The notes: a model not told the origin generated them from the sequence alone. DNA of 64,000 bases from SHVO01 sp964576515 (GCA_964576515.1 CAZNUW010000004.1:124001-188000), one strand, 5' to 3'; counted from the first letter of the stretch, positions 7,753 to 15,545 are shown. A program made the numbers and translations.

Positions 7753-8559
7753 TTGAGCACATCACGGACCAGGATCGGGTTCTGGAGCGACCGGGAATAT
7801 CACCTCGATCGCATGGGCTTGCGTGAACTCACCGCCGCCTATTTCCAGTACTATGCCATCGCGGCCTATATCCTGGTCGCTCTGGCGACGGGCGGTTTGG
7901 CCTTGAGCGCCGTGATCGAGGGCCGCGCGCCGCTCGTGGGCGTTCTGGCCTCGGTTGTGGTCGCGTTCTTCCTCTATCCGGTGGTCTGGTACGTCCTGCA
8001 TCGCTACGTGCTTCACAGTCGGCTGATGTGGCGTTCGCCGCTGACGGCGGGTGTGTGGAAGCGCATCCACTACGATCACCACAGCGATCCCAACAACCTG
8101 AAAGTCCTGTTCGGCGCGCTCTACACGACGCTGCCGACGGTGGCCTTGGCGACGATGCCGGTCGGCTATCTGCTCGCCGGTTGGCCCGGCGCGCTCGCGG
8201 CCTTGTGCGGCGGTGTGATCCAGACGTGCGTCTATGAATACTTCCACTGCATTCAGCACTTGGGGTATCAGCCGAAGTGGGAATGGGTGCGCAAGATGAA
8301 GAAGTTCCACATGGCGCACCACTTCCACAACGAGAACGGCAACTACGGGATCACGAACCTGTGGTGGGATCGCCGTCTCGGGACATTCTATGACGGGCCG
8401 AAGGAAATGCCGCGCTCGCCGACGGTGTTCAATCTCGGGTACGACGAAGAAGTGGCGAAGATCTATCCGTATGTTGCGCGCATGACGCCCAACTGGCCTT
8501 ACAACACCAACCCCGTGCACCGTAAGCGCGCCGAAGCAAGTTCCGCGCCGGCCGGTTAA
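7753..8559 (+). CDS. Sterol desaturase/fatty acid hydroxylase family membrane protein
   Basis: A 268-residue integral-membrane di-iron enzyme of the fatty acid hydroxylase superfamily. All histidine boxes are present: HRYVLH (83-88), HYDHH (106-110), HCIQH (165-169) and HMAHHFH (186-192). Hydrophobic helices lie between residues 30-80 and 115-160. In this context a hydroxylation of the ceramide acyl chain or long-chain base is the natural guess; the position hydroxylated cannot be read from sequence. The start is a TTG with GGCGGG upstream. ATG at residue 21 is the alternative but would drop conserved-looking N-terminal sequence. Confidence 0.85.
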   Translation: MSTSRTRIGFWSDREYHLDRMGLRELTAAYFQYYAIAAYILVALATGGLALSAVIEGRAPLVGVLASVVVAFFLYPVVWYVLHRYVLHSRLMWRSPLTAGVWKRIHYDHHSDPNNLKVLFGALYTTLPTVALATMPVGYLLAGWPGALAALCGGVIQTCVYEYFHCIQHLGYQPKWEWVRKMKKFHMAHHFHNENGNYGITNLWWDRRLGTFYDGPKEMPRSPTVFNLGYDEEVAKIYPYVARMTPNWPYNTNPVHRKRAEASSAPAG

Positions 8560-8588
8560 GCGGCGAGGCGTAGGGGGCGCCTTCCATC

Positions 8589-9740
8589 ATGTCTCAGGGC
8601 TTCCATGTCCGCCGCGTCGCCGGCAGCCGCGAGCTCGGCCGCTTTCTCGAGGTGCCGCATCATACCCAAGGGCACGATCCGCATTGGATCGCGCCCTTGT
8701 CGTTCCTGGAGCGCGCGCGCTTCAACGAACGCTCCAATCCCTGGTTCCAGCACGGTGAAGCCGCGTATTGGATCGCGGAGAAGGACGGCAAGCTCGCGGG
8801 CCGCATCTCGGCGCAGGTCGACCGTACGCATCTCGAGATGCGCAAGGACGACACGGGCTTCTTCGGGTTTTTCGAGTGCATCGACGATCAGGCGGTTGCC
8901 GACGCGTTATTCGCGTCCGCCACCCAATGGCTGAAGGATCGCGGCATGCGCCGCGTGCTCGGCCCGTTCAGTTTCAACATCAACGAAGAGTCCGGCCTTC
9001 TGGTGGAGGGCTTCAATTGTCCGCCGCGCATGGTGATGGGACACGCGCAGCCCTACTACGGCGGTCTCGTGGAAGCGGCCGGTTTCACCAAGGTCATCGA
9101 CATGCTGGCGTACCTCACGCCGATGGATACGGGCCTGCCGTTCAAACAGATCAAGTGGCTCAAGCGGGCGTTGGACCGCGATACGCGCTTGGCCGTGCGT
9201 CCGCTGGACACCAGCCGCTTCGAGGAAGAAGTCGCGACCATCGTGCGCATCTTCAACGCCGCATGGGCCGACAACTGGGGCTTCATCCCGCTGACCGAAG
9301 CCGACGTCGCCCACATGGCCAAAGAGATGAAGCCGCTTCTGGTGCCCGAACTGGTGGCCTTTGCCACCATCGACGGCGAACCCAAGGCGATGTGCGTGGC
9401 GCTGCCCGATCTCAACGAGCTCATCGGCGACTTGAAGGGCCGCTTGTGGCCGACGGGATGGGCCAAGCTGGGCTGGCGCTTGCTGACGCGCCGCACCTTC
9501 GCCTCGGGCACGCGCGTGCCGTTCATGGGCGTGCTGCCGGAGTTCAAGAACAAGCCCATGGGCTCGGTGCTCGCCCTTTTGACCGTGGGACGCGTGCGCG
9601 ACATGTCCTTGAAGCTGCGCATGCCGGTCTGTGAAATGAGCTGGGTGCTGGAGAACAACACCCAGACCCGGCATTCCATCGAGGACATCGGCGGACGGGT
9701 GTATAAAACCTACCGGATGTACGAAAAGCACCTCGTGTAA
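8589..9740 (+). CDS. bcerS: Bacterial ceramide synthase (GNAT-like N-acyltransferase)
   Basis: A 383-residue protein of the GNAT-like family to which the Caulobacter bacterial ceramide synthase belongs; it N-acylates the sphingoid base. Recognisable stretches are LGRFLEVP, the YWIAEKDGKLAGRISAQ core, GPFSFNINEESGLLVEGF, the GHAQPYYGGLVEAAGF turn, and a second GNAT half around WADNWGFIPL and PELVAFATIDGEPKAMC. Length (about 380-400) is typical. No signal peptide or membrane helix, so the enzyme is cytoplasmic or peripheral. Assignment rests on family resemblance and on the other sphingolipid genes in the locus. Confidence 0.88.
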   Translation: MSQGFHVRRVAGSRELGRFLEVPHHTQGHDPHWIAPLSFLERARFNERSNPWFQHGEAAYWIAEKDGKLAGRISAQVDRTHLEMRKDDTGFFGFFECIDDQAVADALFASATQWLKDRGMRRVLGPFSFNINEESGLLVEGFNCPPRMVMGHAQPYYGGLVEAAGFTKVIDMLAYLTPMDTGLPFKQIKWLKRALDRDTRLAVRPLDTSRFEEEVATIVRIFNAAWADNWGFIPLTEADVAHMAKEMKPLLVPELVAFATIDGEPKAMCVALPDLNELIGDLKGRLWPTGWAKLGWRLLTRRTFASGTRVPFMGVLPEFKNKPMGSVLALLTVGRVRDMSLKLRMPVCEMSWVLENNTQTRHSIEDIGGRVYKTYRMYEKHLV

Positions 9741-9790
9741 CGATTGTAACGCCCCTTGATTGCGAGCGGATCCCGTCCTACGTCAGACGG

Positions 9791-10057
9791 ATGTTGGGGA
9801 CACTCCTGCGTTTAGCGTTCTTCGCGGTCGGCTTGATCGGCCTTGTGCTGCTGTTCATCTACGCGGCCGTGGTCGCGGTCGTCTTCATTCCGGTTGTGCT
9901 GCTTCTGCTGTTCATCCTGCGGAAGAAGGGGCTGGTGCGCTGGTCGACGGTCGATCTTCGCACCGGCGCGGGCCAAGGGCCGCAGAGGCCTCACCCGGGC
10001 CGCCCCACCGTGATCGATCACGATCCCAACGATGTGACCATCGAGCGCGGCAACTAA
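9791..10057 (+). CDS. Small membrane protein at the end of the ceramide operon
   Basis: An 88-residue protein with two close hydrophobic stretches (residues 3-20 and 22-43), a KKG turn, then a hydrophilic tail of about 40 residues rich in Pro, Asp and Gly. I recognise no family. It begins 50 bases after the ceramide synthase in the same direction and is convergent with dmeF, whose stop is 2 bases away. It may be an accessory or scaffold for membrane-bound ceramide enzymes, but nothing in the sequence proves this. Confidence 0.65.
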   Translation: MLGTLLRLAFFAVGLIGLVLLFIYAAVVAVVFIPVVLLLLFILRKKGLVRWSTVDLRTGAGQGPQRPHPGRPTVIDHDPNDVTIERGN

Positions 10058-10058
10058 G

Positions 10059-11045
10059 CTAAACAGCTTCCACTTCAATCGTCGTGTGGCCGAGACCGCC
10101 GATGCCCGCGAGGCGCGCTTTGTAGTACGCCGCCGTTTGCGGCGCGCGCGCCGCCACGGTGATGACGGCCGCCAATTGCCCCGGCGCGATGCGCCAAACG
10201 TGCAGATCGGTGACGCGCGCGTCGCCGTCGCTTTCGATGGCTTTGCGGACGGCCGCCGCCGTGCTCCCCGTTGGCGTCGCGTCCAGCAGCACGCGCCCCG
10301 ACGCCTTCATCAGTCCCACGGCCCACTTTGCGATAATGACCGCGCCGAGGACACCGATGGCGGGGTCCAGCCAGTTCAAACCCCAAAAGAGGCCCGCGAT
10401 CAGGGCCGCGATCGCGAAGACGGATGTGAGCGCATCGGCGAGCACGTGGGCGTAAGCGGCCTCGTGATTGTGATCGCGGCGGTGATGATGGTTTTCCGCG
10501 TGATGGGCGTGCGTCTCGTGACCATGCTTGTCGTGACCGTGCTTGTCGTGACCATGCGCGTCATGACCATGGCCGTCGTCATGGCCGTGATGATGATCGT
10601 CCTTCAGGAGCCACGCGCTGACCAGATTCACGATCAGCCCAATGACGGCGACGACGATGGATTCGTTGAAGTCGATGACGACGGGGTCGGCGAAGCGGGC
10701 GACGGACTCGAGCGCAATCAGGATCGCGACGACGCCCAGCAGGATCGCGCTGGTGAAGGCCGCGAGGTCGCCGACTTTTCCGGTGCCGAACGTGTAGGCG
10801 GCATTCGCGGCATGGCGCCGCGCATAGCCGTAAGCGGCGACCGCAATGCCCAGGACGGCGGCATGGGTGGACATGTGCCAGCCGTCCGCCAGCAGAGCCA
10901 TGGAGCCATAAGCCCATCCGGCAATGATCTCGGCGATCATCATGAGAATGGTGAGGATCAGCACAAGCCGCACACGGCCCGCGTTGCGGCTTTGGTCCGC
11001 CATCACAAGGTGGTGCGGCTCACGGCAGGGATGGGTGTCTTCCAT
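10059..11045 (-). CDS. dmeF: Cation diffusion facilitator, DmeF-type metal exporter
   Basis: A 328-residue CDF transporter exporting divalent metal from the cytoplasm. It has six membrane helices, the helix-II metal site in LLADGWHMSTHA, and the matching helix-V site in HVLADALTSV. Between helices IV and V is a very His-rich loop of about 45 residues with tandem HGHDK repeats, which is characteristic of DmeF (Co/Ni). A C-terminal cytoplasmic domain follows. The start is ATG 11045; an upstream extension in the same frame is low-complexity and unlikely. No metal regulator (DmeR/RcnR type) is adjacent. Zinc is an alternative substrate. Confidence 0.85.
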   Translation of the reverse strand: MEDTHPCREPHHLVMADQSRNAGRVRLVLILTILMMIAEIIAGWAYGSMALLADGWHMSTHAAVLGIAVAAYGYARRHAANAAYTFGTGKVGDLAAFTSAILLGVVAILIALESVARFADPVVIDFNESIVVAVIGLIVNLVSAWLLKDDHHHGHDDGHGHDAHGHDKHGHDKHGHETHAHHAENHHHRRDHNHEAAYAHVLADALTSVFAIAALIAGLFWGLNWLDPAIGVLGAVIIAKWAVGLMKASGRVLLDATPTGSTAAAVRKAIESDGDARVTDLHVWRIAPGQLAAVITVAARAPQTAAYYKARLAGIGGLGHTTIEVEAV

Positions 11046-11115
11046 GGTCGAGGCCTTATGTACGGTGGTTTTCCTTATGTAAGGACGCCCCGGGTCGCCC
11101 GCACCGCAGGATTTC

Positions 11116-11218
11116 GGGCGACATGGGCGACAGGCGACATGTTCCAGATAACGACGGTACCACAAGTGCTTAGCGAAAAAAGTGGCCCGGGCGACATCTG
11201 GGCGACATCAGGCGACAT
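11116..11218 (+). repeat. Clustered GGCGACAT direct repeats in a gene-free stretch
   Basis: The 413 bp between dmeF and the oxidoreductase contain no convincing gene. Within it GGCGACA(T) occurs six times in two groups of three: 11116-11140 (11116, 11125, 11133) and 11189-11218 (11189, 11200, 11211). A reverse-complement copy GTCGCCC lies at 11094-11100. A separate dyad TCACGAC-G-GTCGTGA is at 11266-11280. Spacing within groups is 8-11 bases, close to one helical turn, as in multi-site protein binding. The function is unknown. Confidence 0.6.
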
Positions 11219-11458
11219 ACGGTGGGCGAGGCGCAAACTCTCCTGCGCCGCCGAGGCCCGGGCGTTCACGACGGTCGTGATTCACGATGTCAATCCTGCT
11301 TCGCTCCGCTTGCGCGGCGCTTCGCAGGGCCATGGGCGGTACATGGCGCGAATATGCTGCCCCGGGGGGCGATTTTTGGTCGAGCAGAATTGCGCAAAGA
11401 ACAGATTTAATGATTCAAAAAATCGCTATTGTGCGTGCATCGAGTCGGAACGCCGCCC

Positions 11459-13564
11459 ATGAATAAAGCCCTGAAGATCGAACGCCGCCCCTCCGTTTGC
11501 CCGCACGACTGTCCGTCGGCCTGCTCCCTCGACGTCGAGGTGATCGAGGGCCGCAAGATCGGACGCGTGCATGGGGCGGACACCAACCGCTACACCGCCG
11601 GGGTGATCTGCGCGAAGGTCGCGCGCTATCAGGAGCGCATCCATCATCCCGACCGGCTGCTCTATCCGATGAAGCGCACTGGCCCGAAGGGCTCCGGCCA
11701 GTTCGAACGCATCTCGTGGGACGAGGCGATGGAGACCGTCGCGCGCAAGTTCCTCGAGGCCGAGCAGGCCTTCGGGCCTGAGTCCGTGTGGCCGTACTAC
11801 TACGCGGGCACCATGGGTTATGTGATGCGCGACGGCATCAACCGGCTGCGCAACGTCAAACGCTATTCCGGCCAGTATTCCACCATCTGCACGGCCACCG
11901 CCTACACCGGCTTCGTGGCGGGCACCGGCAAGCTCGCGGGGCCCGATCCGCGCGAGATGGCGGTATCGGATTGCATCGTGATCTGGGGTACGAACCCCGT
12001 ACACACCCAGGTCAACGTGATGACCCACGTCGCGCGCGCCCGCAAGGAACGCGGCGCGAAGCTGGTCGTCATCGACGTCTATATGAATCCCACCATGAAG
12101 CAGGCCGACATGGCGCTTCTGGTGAAGCCCGGCACCGACGGCGCGCTGGCGTGCGCGGTGATGCATGTCCTGTTCCGCGACGGTTACGCCGATTGGGATT
12201 ATCTGGAGCGCTATACCGATCATCCGCGCGAACTCGAAGCGCATTTGAAGACGCGCGATCCGGTATGGGCGTCGGCCATCACCGGCCTGGCGGTCGAAGA
12301 AATCGAGGCGTTCGCGAAGCTGGTGGGCGAGCGCAAGCGCACGTTTTTCCGTCTCGGCTACGGCTTCGCGCGCCAACGCAACGGCGCCGTGAACATGCAT
12401 GCGGCGTCCTGCATCGCAGCGGTCACGGGCGCGTGGCGTCATGAGGGCGGCGGCGCCTTCCACATCAACAACGCGATCTATCACTGGAACAAACATCTGA
12501 TCGAAGCGCACGACGCGCTCGATGCCAGCGTGCGCAAGCTCGACCAGTCGCAGATCGGCCGCGTGCTGACGGGCGACGCCGAGGCGCTGTATCACGGCCC
12601 GCCGGTGAAGGCGCTGATTGTCCAGAATACGAACCCCGTCACCGTGGCGCCCGAGCAGACCCTTGTGAAGCAGGGCTTCGCCCGCGAAGACCTGTTCGTC
12701 TGCGTGCACGAACAATTCATGACCGAGACGGCGCGCATGGCCGACATCGTGCTGCCCGCGACCATGTTCATGGAGCATGACGATTTCTATTCGGGCGGCG
12801 GACACCAGTATTTCCAATTGGGCGCGAAGCTGGTGGATCCGCCGGGCGAATGCCGTTCCAACCATGACGTGATCTGCGATCTCGCCCACCGTGTCGGCGC
12901 GGCGCACCGCGGGTTCCAGATGACCCCGCGCGAGATCATCGACGAGACCTTGAAGCTCTCCGGATGGGAGGGGATCGATGTGCTGGAAAAACAGGTGCAC
13001 ATCGACGCGCAGCCGTCTTTCGAGGATGCGCACTATCTCAAGGGTTTCGCCTATCCGGGCGGGAAGTTCAGGTTCAAGCCCGACTGGACGACGATCCCCT
13101 CCGGCAATAACGGCGCGATGGGGCCGTGGCGGACACTGCCCGCGCTGCCCGACCATTGGGCGGTCATCGAAGAGGCGACGCCCGAACACCCGTTTCGGCT
13201 TGCCACCAGTCCGGCGCGCAACTTCTTGAATACGACCTTCACGGAAACGTCGACATCCCAGGCGAAAGAGAGCCGCCCGCAGGTCATGATCCATCCCGAG
13301 GACGCGGCGGCGAAAAGCATTGCCGACGGCGACCTGGTGAAGTTGTCGAACGCGCGCGGCGACGTTCTCATCCATGCGCGGCTGTTCGACGGTGTGCGCC
13401 GCGGCGTGCTCATCGCCGAATCAATCTGGCCGAACGGCGCCCATGTGGGCGGCCGTGGGATCAATACGCTGACCGGCGCGGATCAGGCCGCGCCCTACGG
13501 CGGCGCGGCGTTCCATGACAATCGCGTGGCGCTGGAGAAAGCGTCGGCTGAGGAAAAAACCTAG
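11459..13564 (+). CDS. Molybdopterin-dependent oxidoreductase, [4Fe-4S] DMSO-reductase family
   Basis: A 701-residue catalytic subunit of the Mo-bisPGD family. The N-terminal [4Fe-4S] site is C14-x3-C18-x3-C22 (CPHDCPSAC) and C51 (GVICAKV). Family segments follow: RISWDEAME, the cofactor-binding IWGTNPVHTQVN, MVKPGTD-like LVKPGTDGALA, NTNPVTVAPEQ, ETARMADIVLPATMFMEHDD, and a C-terminal molydopterin-dinucleotide domain from about residue 575. No twin-arginine signal, so cytoplasmic. No electron-transfer subunits are adjacent, and the substrate cannot be assigned. ATG 11459 is preferred over the in-frame TTG 11429. Confidence 0.88.
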   Translation: MNKALKIERRPSVCPHDCPSACSLDVEVIEGRKIGRVHGADTNRYTAGVICAKVARYQERIHHPDRLLYPMKRTGPKGSGQFERISWDEAMETVARKFLEAEQAFGPESVWPYYYAGTMGYVMRDGINRLRNVKRYSGQYSTICTATAYTGFVAGTGKLAGPDPREMAVSDCIVIWGTNPVHTQVNVMTHVARARKERGAKLVVIDVYMNPTMKQADMALLVKPGTDGALACAVMHVLFRDGYADWDYLERYTDHPRELEAHLKTRDPVWASAITGLAVEEIEAFAKLVGERKRTFFRLGYGFARQRNGAVNMHAASCIAAVTGAWRHEGGGAFHINNAIYHWNKHLIEAHDALDASVRKLDQSQIGRVLTGDAEALYHGPPVKALIVQNTNPVTVAPEQTLVKQGFAREDLFVCVHEQFMTETARMADIVLPATMFMEHDDFYSGGGHQYFQLGAKLVDPPGECRSNHDVICDLAHRVGAAHRGFQMTPREIIDETLKLSGWEGIDVLEKQVHIDAQPSFEDAHYLKGFAYPGGKFRFKPDWTTIPSGNNGAMGPWRTLPALPDHWAVIEEATPEHPFRLATSPARNFLNTTFTETSTSQAKESRPQVMIHPEDAAAKSIADGDLVKLSNARGDVLIHARLFDGVRRGVLIAESIWPNGAHVGGRGINTLTGADQAAPYGGAAFHDNRVALEKASAEEKT

Positions 13565-13631
13565 GCGGATTTTGCGGTCGCGCCCTCGCGGCGGCCCGGA
13601 TATCCTGACGCCTCCAGGAGGGAGGTCCGGG

Positions 13632-14348
13632 ATGCGGAAACTCGCGAAAACCTTGCTTGTATGTCTGACGGTGACGACCGGCGCGGTCATCGCCGCCGAC
13701 GACGGCTATCGCGATACGCCGCTCAATCTGGAAGGCATCGGCAAGTCCTACATGGGGCGCGAGATCGCCTACATCATGGGCCATGAAGGCGCCGAGTGGC
13801 TGGAACGGCCCGAGCGCGAAGCCGAAGAAGGGACCGCGAAACTGGTTCCGCTCCTGAATCTCAAACCCACCGACAGGGTCGCCGATATCGGCGCGGGCAC
13901 GGGTTACTTCGCCTTCCGCATGGCGCGCGAAGTGCCCGAGGGGCGCGTCTATGCGGTCGACGTGCAACCGGAAATGCTCGACAAGATCCGCGCGCGCATC
14001 ATCAAGGAGAAGGTGCGCAATGTGCAGCCGGTGCACGGCAGCATCGCGACGCCGCGCCTTCCGTCCAACACTATCGATCTCATGCTGGTGGTCGACGCCT
14101 ACCACGAGTTCGCGCTGCCGCGGGAAATGGGCCAGGCCATGGCGTGGTCGTTGAAGCCGGGCGGACGTCTGGCTTTGGTTGAATACCGGGGCGAGGACGA
14201 GAAGGTTCCCATCAAGGCGCTGCACAAGATGACGGTCGCCCAGGCGCGCAAGGAACTGGAAGCGGTGGGTCTGCGCTTCGTGAGCGTCGACAGCACCAGC
14301 CTGCCGTGGCAGCACCTCATGATCTTCGAGAAGCCGCGTCCGGAATAA
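13632..14348 (+). CDS. Class I SAM-dependent methyltransferase with N-terminal signal peptide
   Basis: A 238-residue protein with a clear signal peptide (residues 1-22, MRKLAKTLL then a hydrophobic core ending AVIAAD) and a class I methyltransferase fold: SAM motif I VADIGAGTGYF (residues 83-93), acidic YAVDVQPEM, and the LKPGGRLAL post-motif. ATG 13632 has a strong GGAGGAGG-type RBS region (CCAGGAGGGAGG). An exported enzyme that needs cytoplasmic SAM is odd. Either it works as a membrane-anchored cytoplasmic protein or the fold has another use. Similar exported methyltransferase-like proteins are common in proteobacteria but poorly understood. Confidence 0.82.
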   Translation: MRKLAKTLLVCLTVTTGAVIAADDGYRDTPLNLEGIGKSYMGREIAYIMGHEGAEWLERPEREAEEGTAKLVPLLNLKPTDRVADIGAGTGYFAFRMAREVPEGRVYAVDVQPEMLDKIRARIIKEKVRNVQPVHGSIATPRLPSNTIDLMLVVDAYHEFALPREMGQAMAWSLKPGGRLALVEYRGEDEKVPIKALHKMTVAQARKELEAVGLRFVSVDSTSLPWQHLMIFEKPRPE

Positions 14349-14366
14349 GCCCAGGATACAAACGTC

Positions 14367-14585
14367 CTATGCGGTCGGCTGCGCCGGCTGACCCGGATCT
14401 GGCATCGCCGGCGGTTGCGTCGGTTGAATCTCCGGATAGGGCTGCCGCTCCGGCTGTGTGTCCGGACGCGGTTCTTTCGGCGGCCTGACTTCATCGGGCA
14501 CGCTGCGTTTCGGATCGATCTCGGGTTTCGGCGGCGCGGGGTTTGTCTCGGGCTCTTCGCGCTCGCGTTCTTTTTTGTCGGGCAT
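14367..14585 (-). CDS. Small proline/glutamate-rich hypothetical protein
   Basis: A 72-residue protein, almost entirely Pro, Glu, Lys, Arg, Asp and Gln, with no hydrophobic segment; it should be intrinsically disordered. A GAAGGA ribosome-binding site lies 7 bases upstream of the ATG, which is the main support that it is real. It converges on the methyltransferase gene and diverges from the next proline-rich lipoprotein. No family recognised. Confidence 0.5.
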   Translation of the reverse strand: MPDKKEREREEPETNPAPPKPEIDPKRSVPDEVRPPKEPRPDTQPERQPYPEIQPTQPPAMPDPGQPAQPTA

Positions 14586-14758
14586 TGATTGTCCTTCACC
14601 TGAGAACGATCAACGGACCGCACAGATTGAAGTTCCCGCTGGAAGGTTCCGGGTTGAATCCGCGCCGTGCCTCGCGATCTCCCCAGGGCTTGCACGGTTT
14701 AGCCACTTTCGGCGCGTATAGATAAACGTGGGGGCGCTCTACCCGCGAGAGGTGCGCC

Positions 14759-15151
14759 ATGCGAATCCTACTCCCCGCGACCATCATCGCTGTCGCCCTT
14801 GGCAACAGCGCCTGCGCGTCGTCCGCAACGCCACCGGCCTGCGATCCGGCGGCGTCGCCGACCGCTTGCGTGCCCGCACCGGGCGCGGAGTCCGGCGCGG
14901 AGCCCGCAATTCCCGGAAAGCCTCCGCCGCCGACTCCGACGGACGATCCCAGCGTGTTCAAGCCGCCGCCGACCGGCGACGCGGACATCGTCGAGCAGCC
15001 GCCGCAAACAGGTTCACGCACGCCGGTGATCAAACCGCCCGAAAATCCCGCGCCGAATCCCCCGCCGAATACGGGGCCCGACCGGGTCAAGCCGCGCGAG
15101 ATCGGCGGCGCCGGTCCTGAATCGCATGAGATTCGGTTGCGTTTAGATTGA
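14759..15151 (+). CDS. Proline-rich exported protein, possibly a lipoprotein
   Basis: A 130-residue protein with a signal peptide (MRILLPATIIAVALGNSACAS). The cleavage region contains a cysteine (NSAC), which may be a lipobox though the usual leucine is lacking. The mature part is about one quarter proline with PPPTP, KPPP and PNPPPN runs and no predicted fold. GAGAGG precedes ATG 14759. Its bulk composition resembles cell-envelope linkers. No function assigned. Confidence 0.6.
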   Translation: MRILLPATIIAVALGNSACASSATPPACDPAASPTACVPAPGAESGAEPAIPGKPPPPTPTDDPSVFKPPPTGDADIVEQPPQTGSRTPVIKPPENPAPNPPPNTGPDRVKPREIGGAGPESHEIRLRLD

Positions 15152-15181
15152 CTCAGGCGGCATTCGGAACGCTTTGATTTT

Positions 15182-15229
15182 GAGCCGGTTCTCATCGGAA
15201 AACCGTTCACACTTTTCCGGAACCGACTC
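15182..15229. repeat. Palindromic interspersed repeat, copy 1
   Basis: A 48-bp element: outer arms GAGCCGGTTC and GAACCGACTC, a TCAT bulge, inner arms CGGAAAA and TTTTCCG around a 10-base loop. Two further copies are at 15237 and 26978. Elements of this look are widespread between genes in Hyphomicrobiales and relatives. Its hairpin could act as a transcript end after the proline-rich lipoprotein gene. Confidence 0.8.
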
Positions 15230-15236
15230 CGAATTT

Positions 15237-15284
15237 GAGCCGGTTCTCATCGGAAAACCGCTCACACTTTTCCGGAACCGGCTT
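15237..15284. repeat. Palindromic interspersed repeat, copy 2
   Basis: Second copy, 7 bases after the first and in the same orientation, with 3' arm GAACCGGCTT. It differs from copy 1 at one loop position (C for T) and in the 3' arm. It ends 15 bases before the promoter of the B12 riboswitch, so the tandem pair may insulate that operon from upstream transcription. Confidence 0.8.
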
Positions 15285-15299
15285 TAGCCCGCCGCCGAA

Positions 15300-15335
15300 T
15301 TGACAGGGCGACGGCCGAGGTTTACCACCTCGGCC
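15300..15335 (+). promoter_or_regulatory. Probable promoter with an overlapping dyad, upstream of the B12 riboswitch
   Basis: A perfect -35 box TTGACA lies at 15300-15305. The -10 region at the right spacing (TTTACC/TACCAC, 15321-15328) is weak. It lies in the loop of a perfect 8-bp dyad GGCCGAGG (15313-15320)/CCTCGGCC (15328-15335). A start of transcription just after the dyad would place the riboswitch at the 5' end of the RNA. The dyad may be an operator or simply a structural part of the leader. Confidence 0.4.
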
Positions 15336-15340
15336 AGCGA

Positions 15341-15545
15341 TGGTGCCTCGGCTCGGTGAGCCGCGGCGAAAAGGGAATCCGGTGTAAGTCCGGAACTGCC
15401 CCCGCAACTGTAAGCGGCGAGCAGCCTGTCCACGAAAGCCACTGGGTCTCGGCAATGAGACCTGGGAAGGCGGACAGGCCGCAGCGACCCGCGAGTCAGG
15501 AGACCTGCCGTCGCGAGCGTCACCTACCGTTGGACGGGGTAATTC
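15341..15545 (+). promoter_or_regulatory. Cobalamin (B12) riboswitch
   Basis: A textbook cobalamin riboswitch. It shows GGTGCCTC at the 5' edge, the conserved core GGGAATCCGGTGTAAGTCCGG (15373 onward), CTGCCCCCGCAACTGTAAGCGG, and a B12 box matching GTCAGGAGACCTGCC at 15494-15508. It precedes btuB by about 140 bases. When adenosylcobalamin or a related cobamide binds, translation or transcription of the uptake genes should fall. The 3' limit is approximate. Confidence 0.95.

Noticed and set aside
11116..11218. CRISPR-like array from the GGCGACAT repeats
   Set aside because: Repeats are only 8-9 bases, spacers are 0-3 bases within groups, and there are no cas genes.
11426..13375. 649-residue open frame antisense to the molybdopterin oxidoreductase
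   Set aside because: Low-complexity Arg/Ala/His/Val composition, no RBS or family signature, fully covered by the sense gene.
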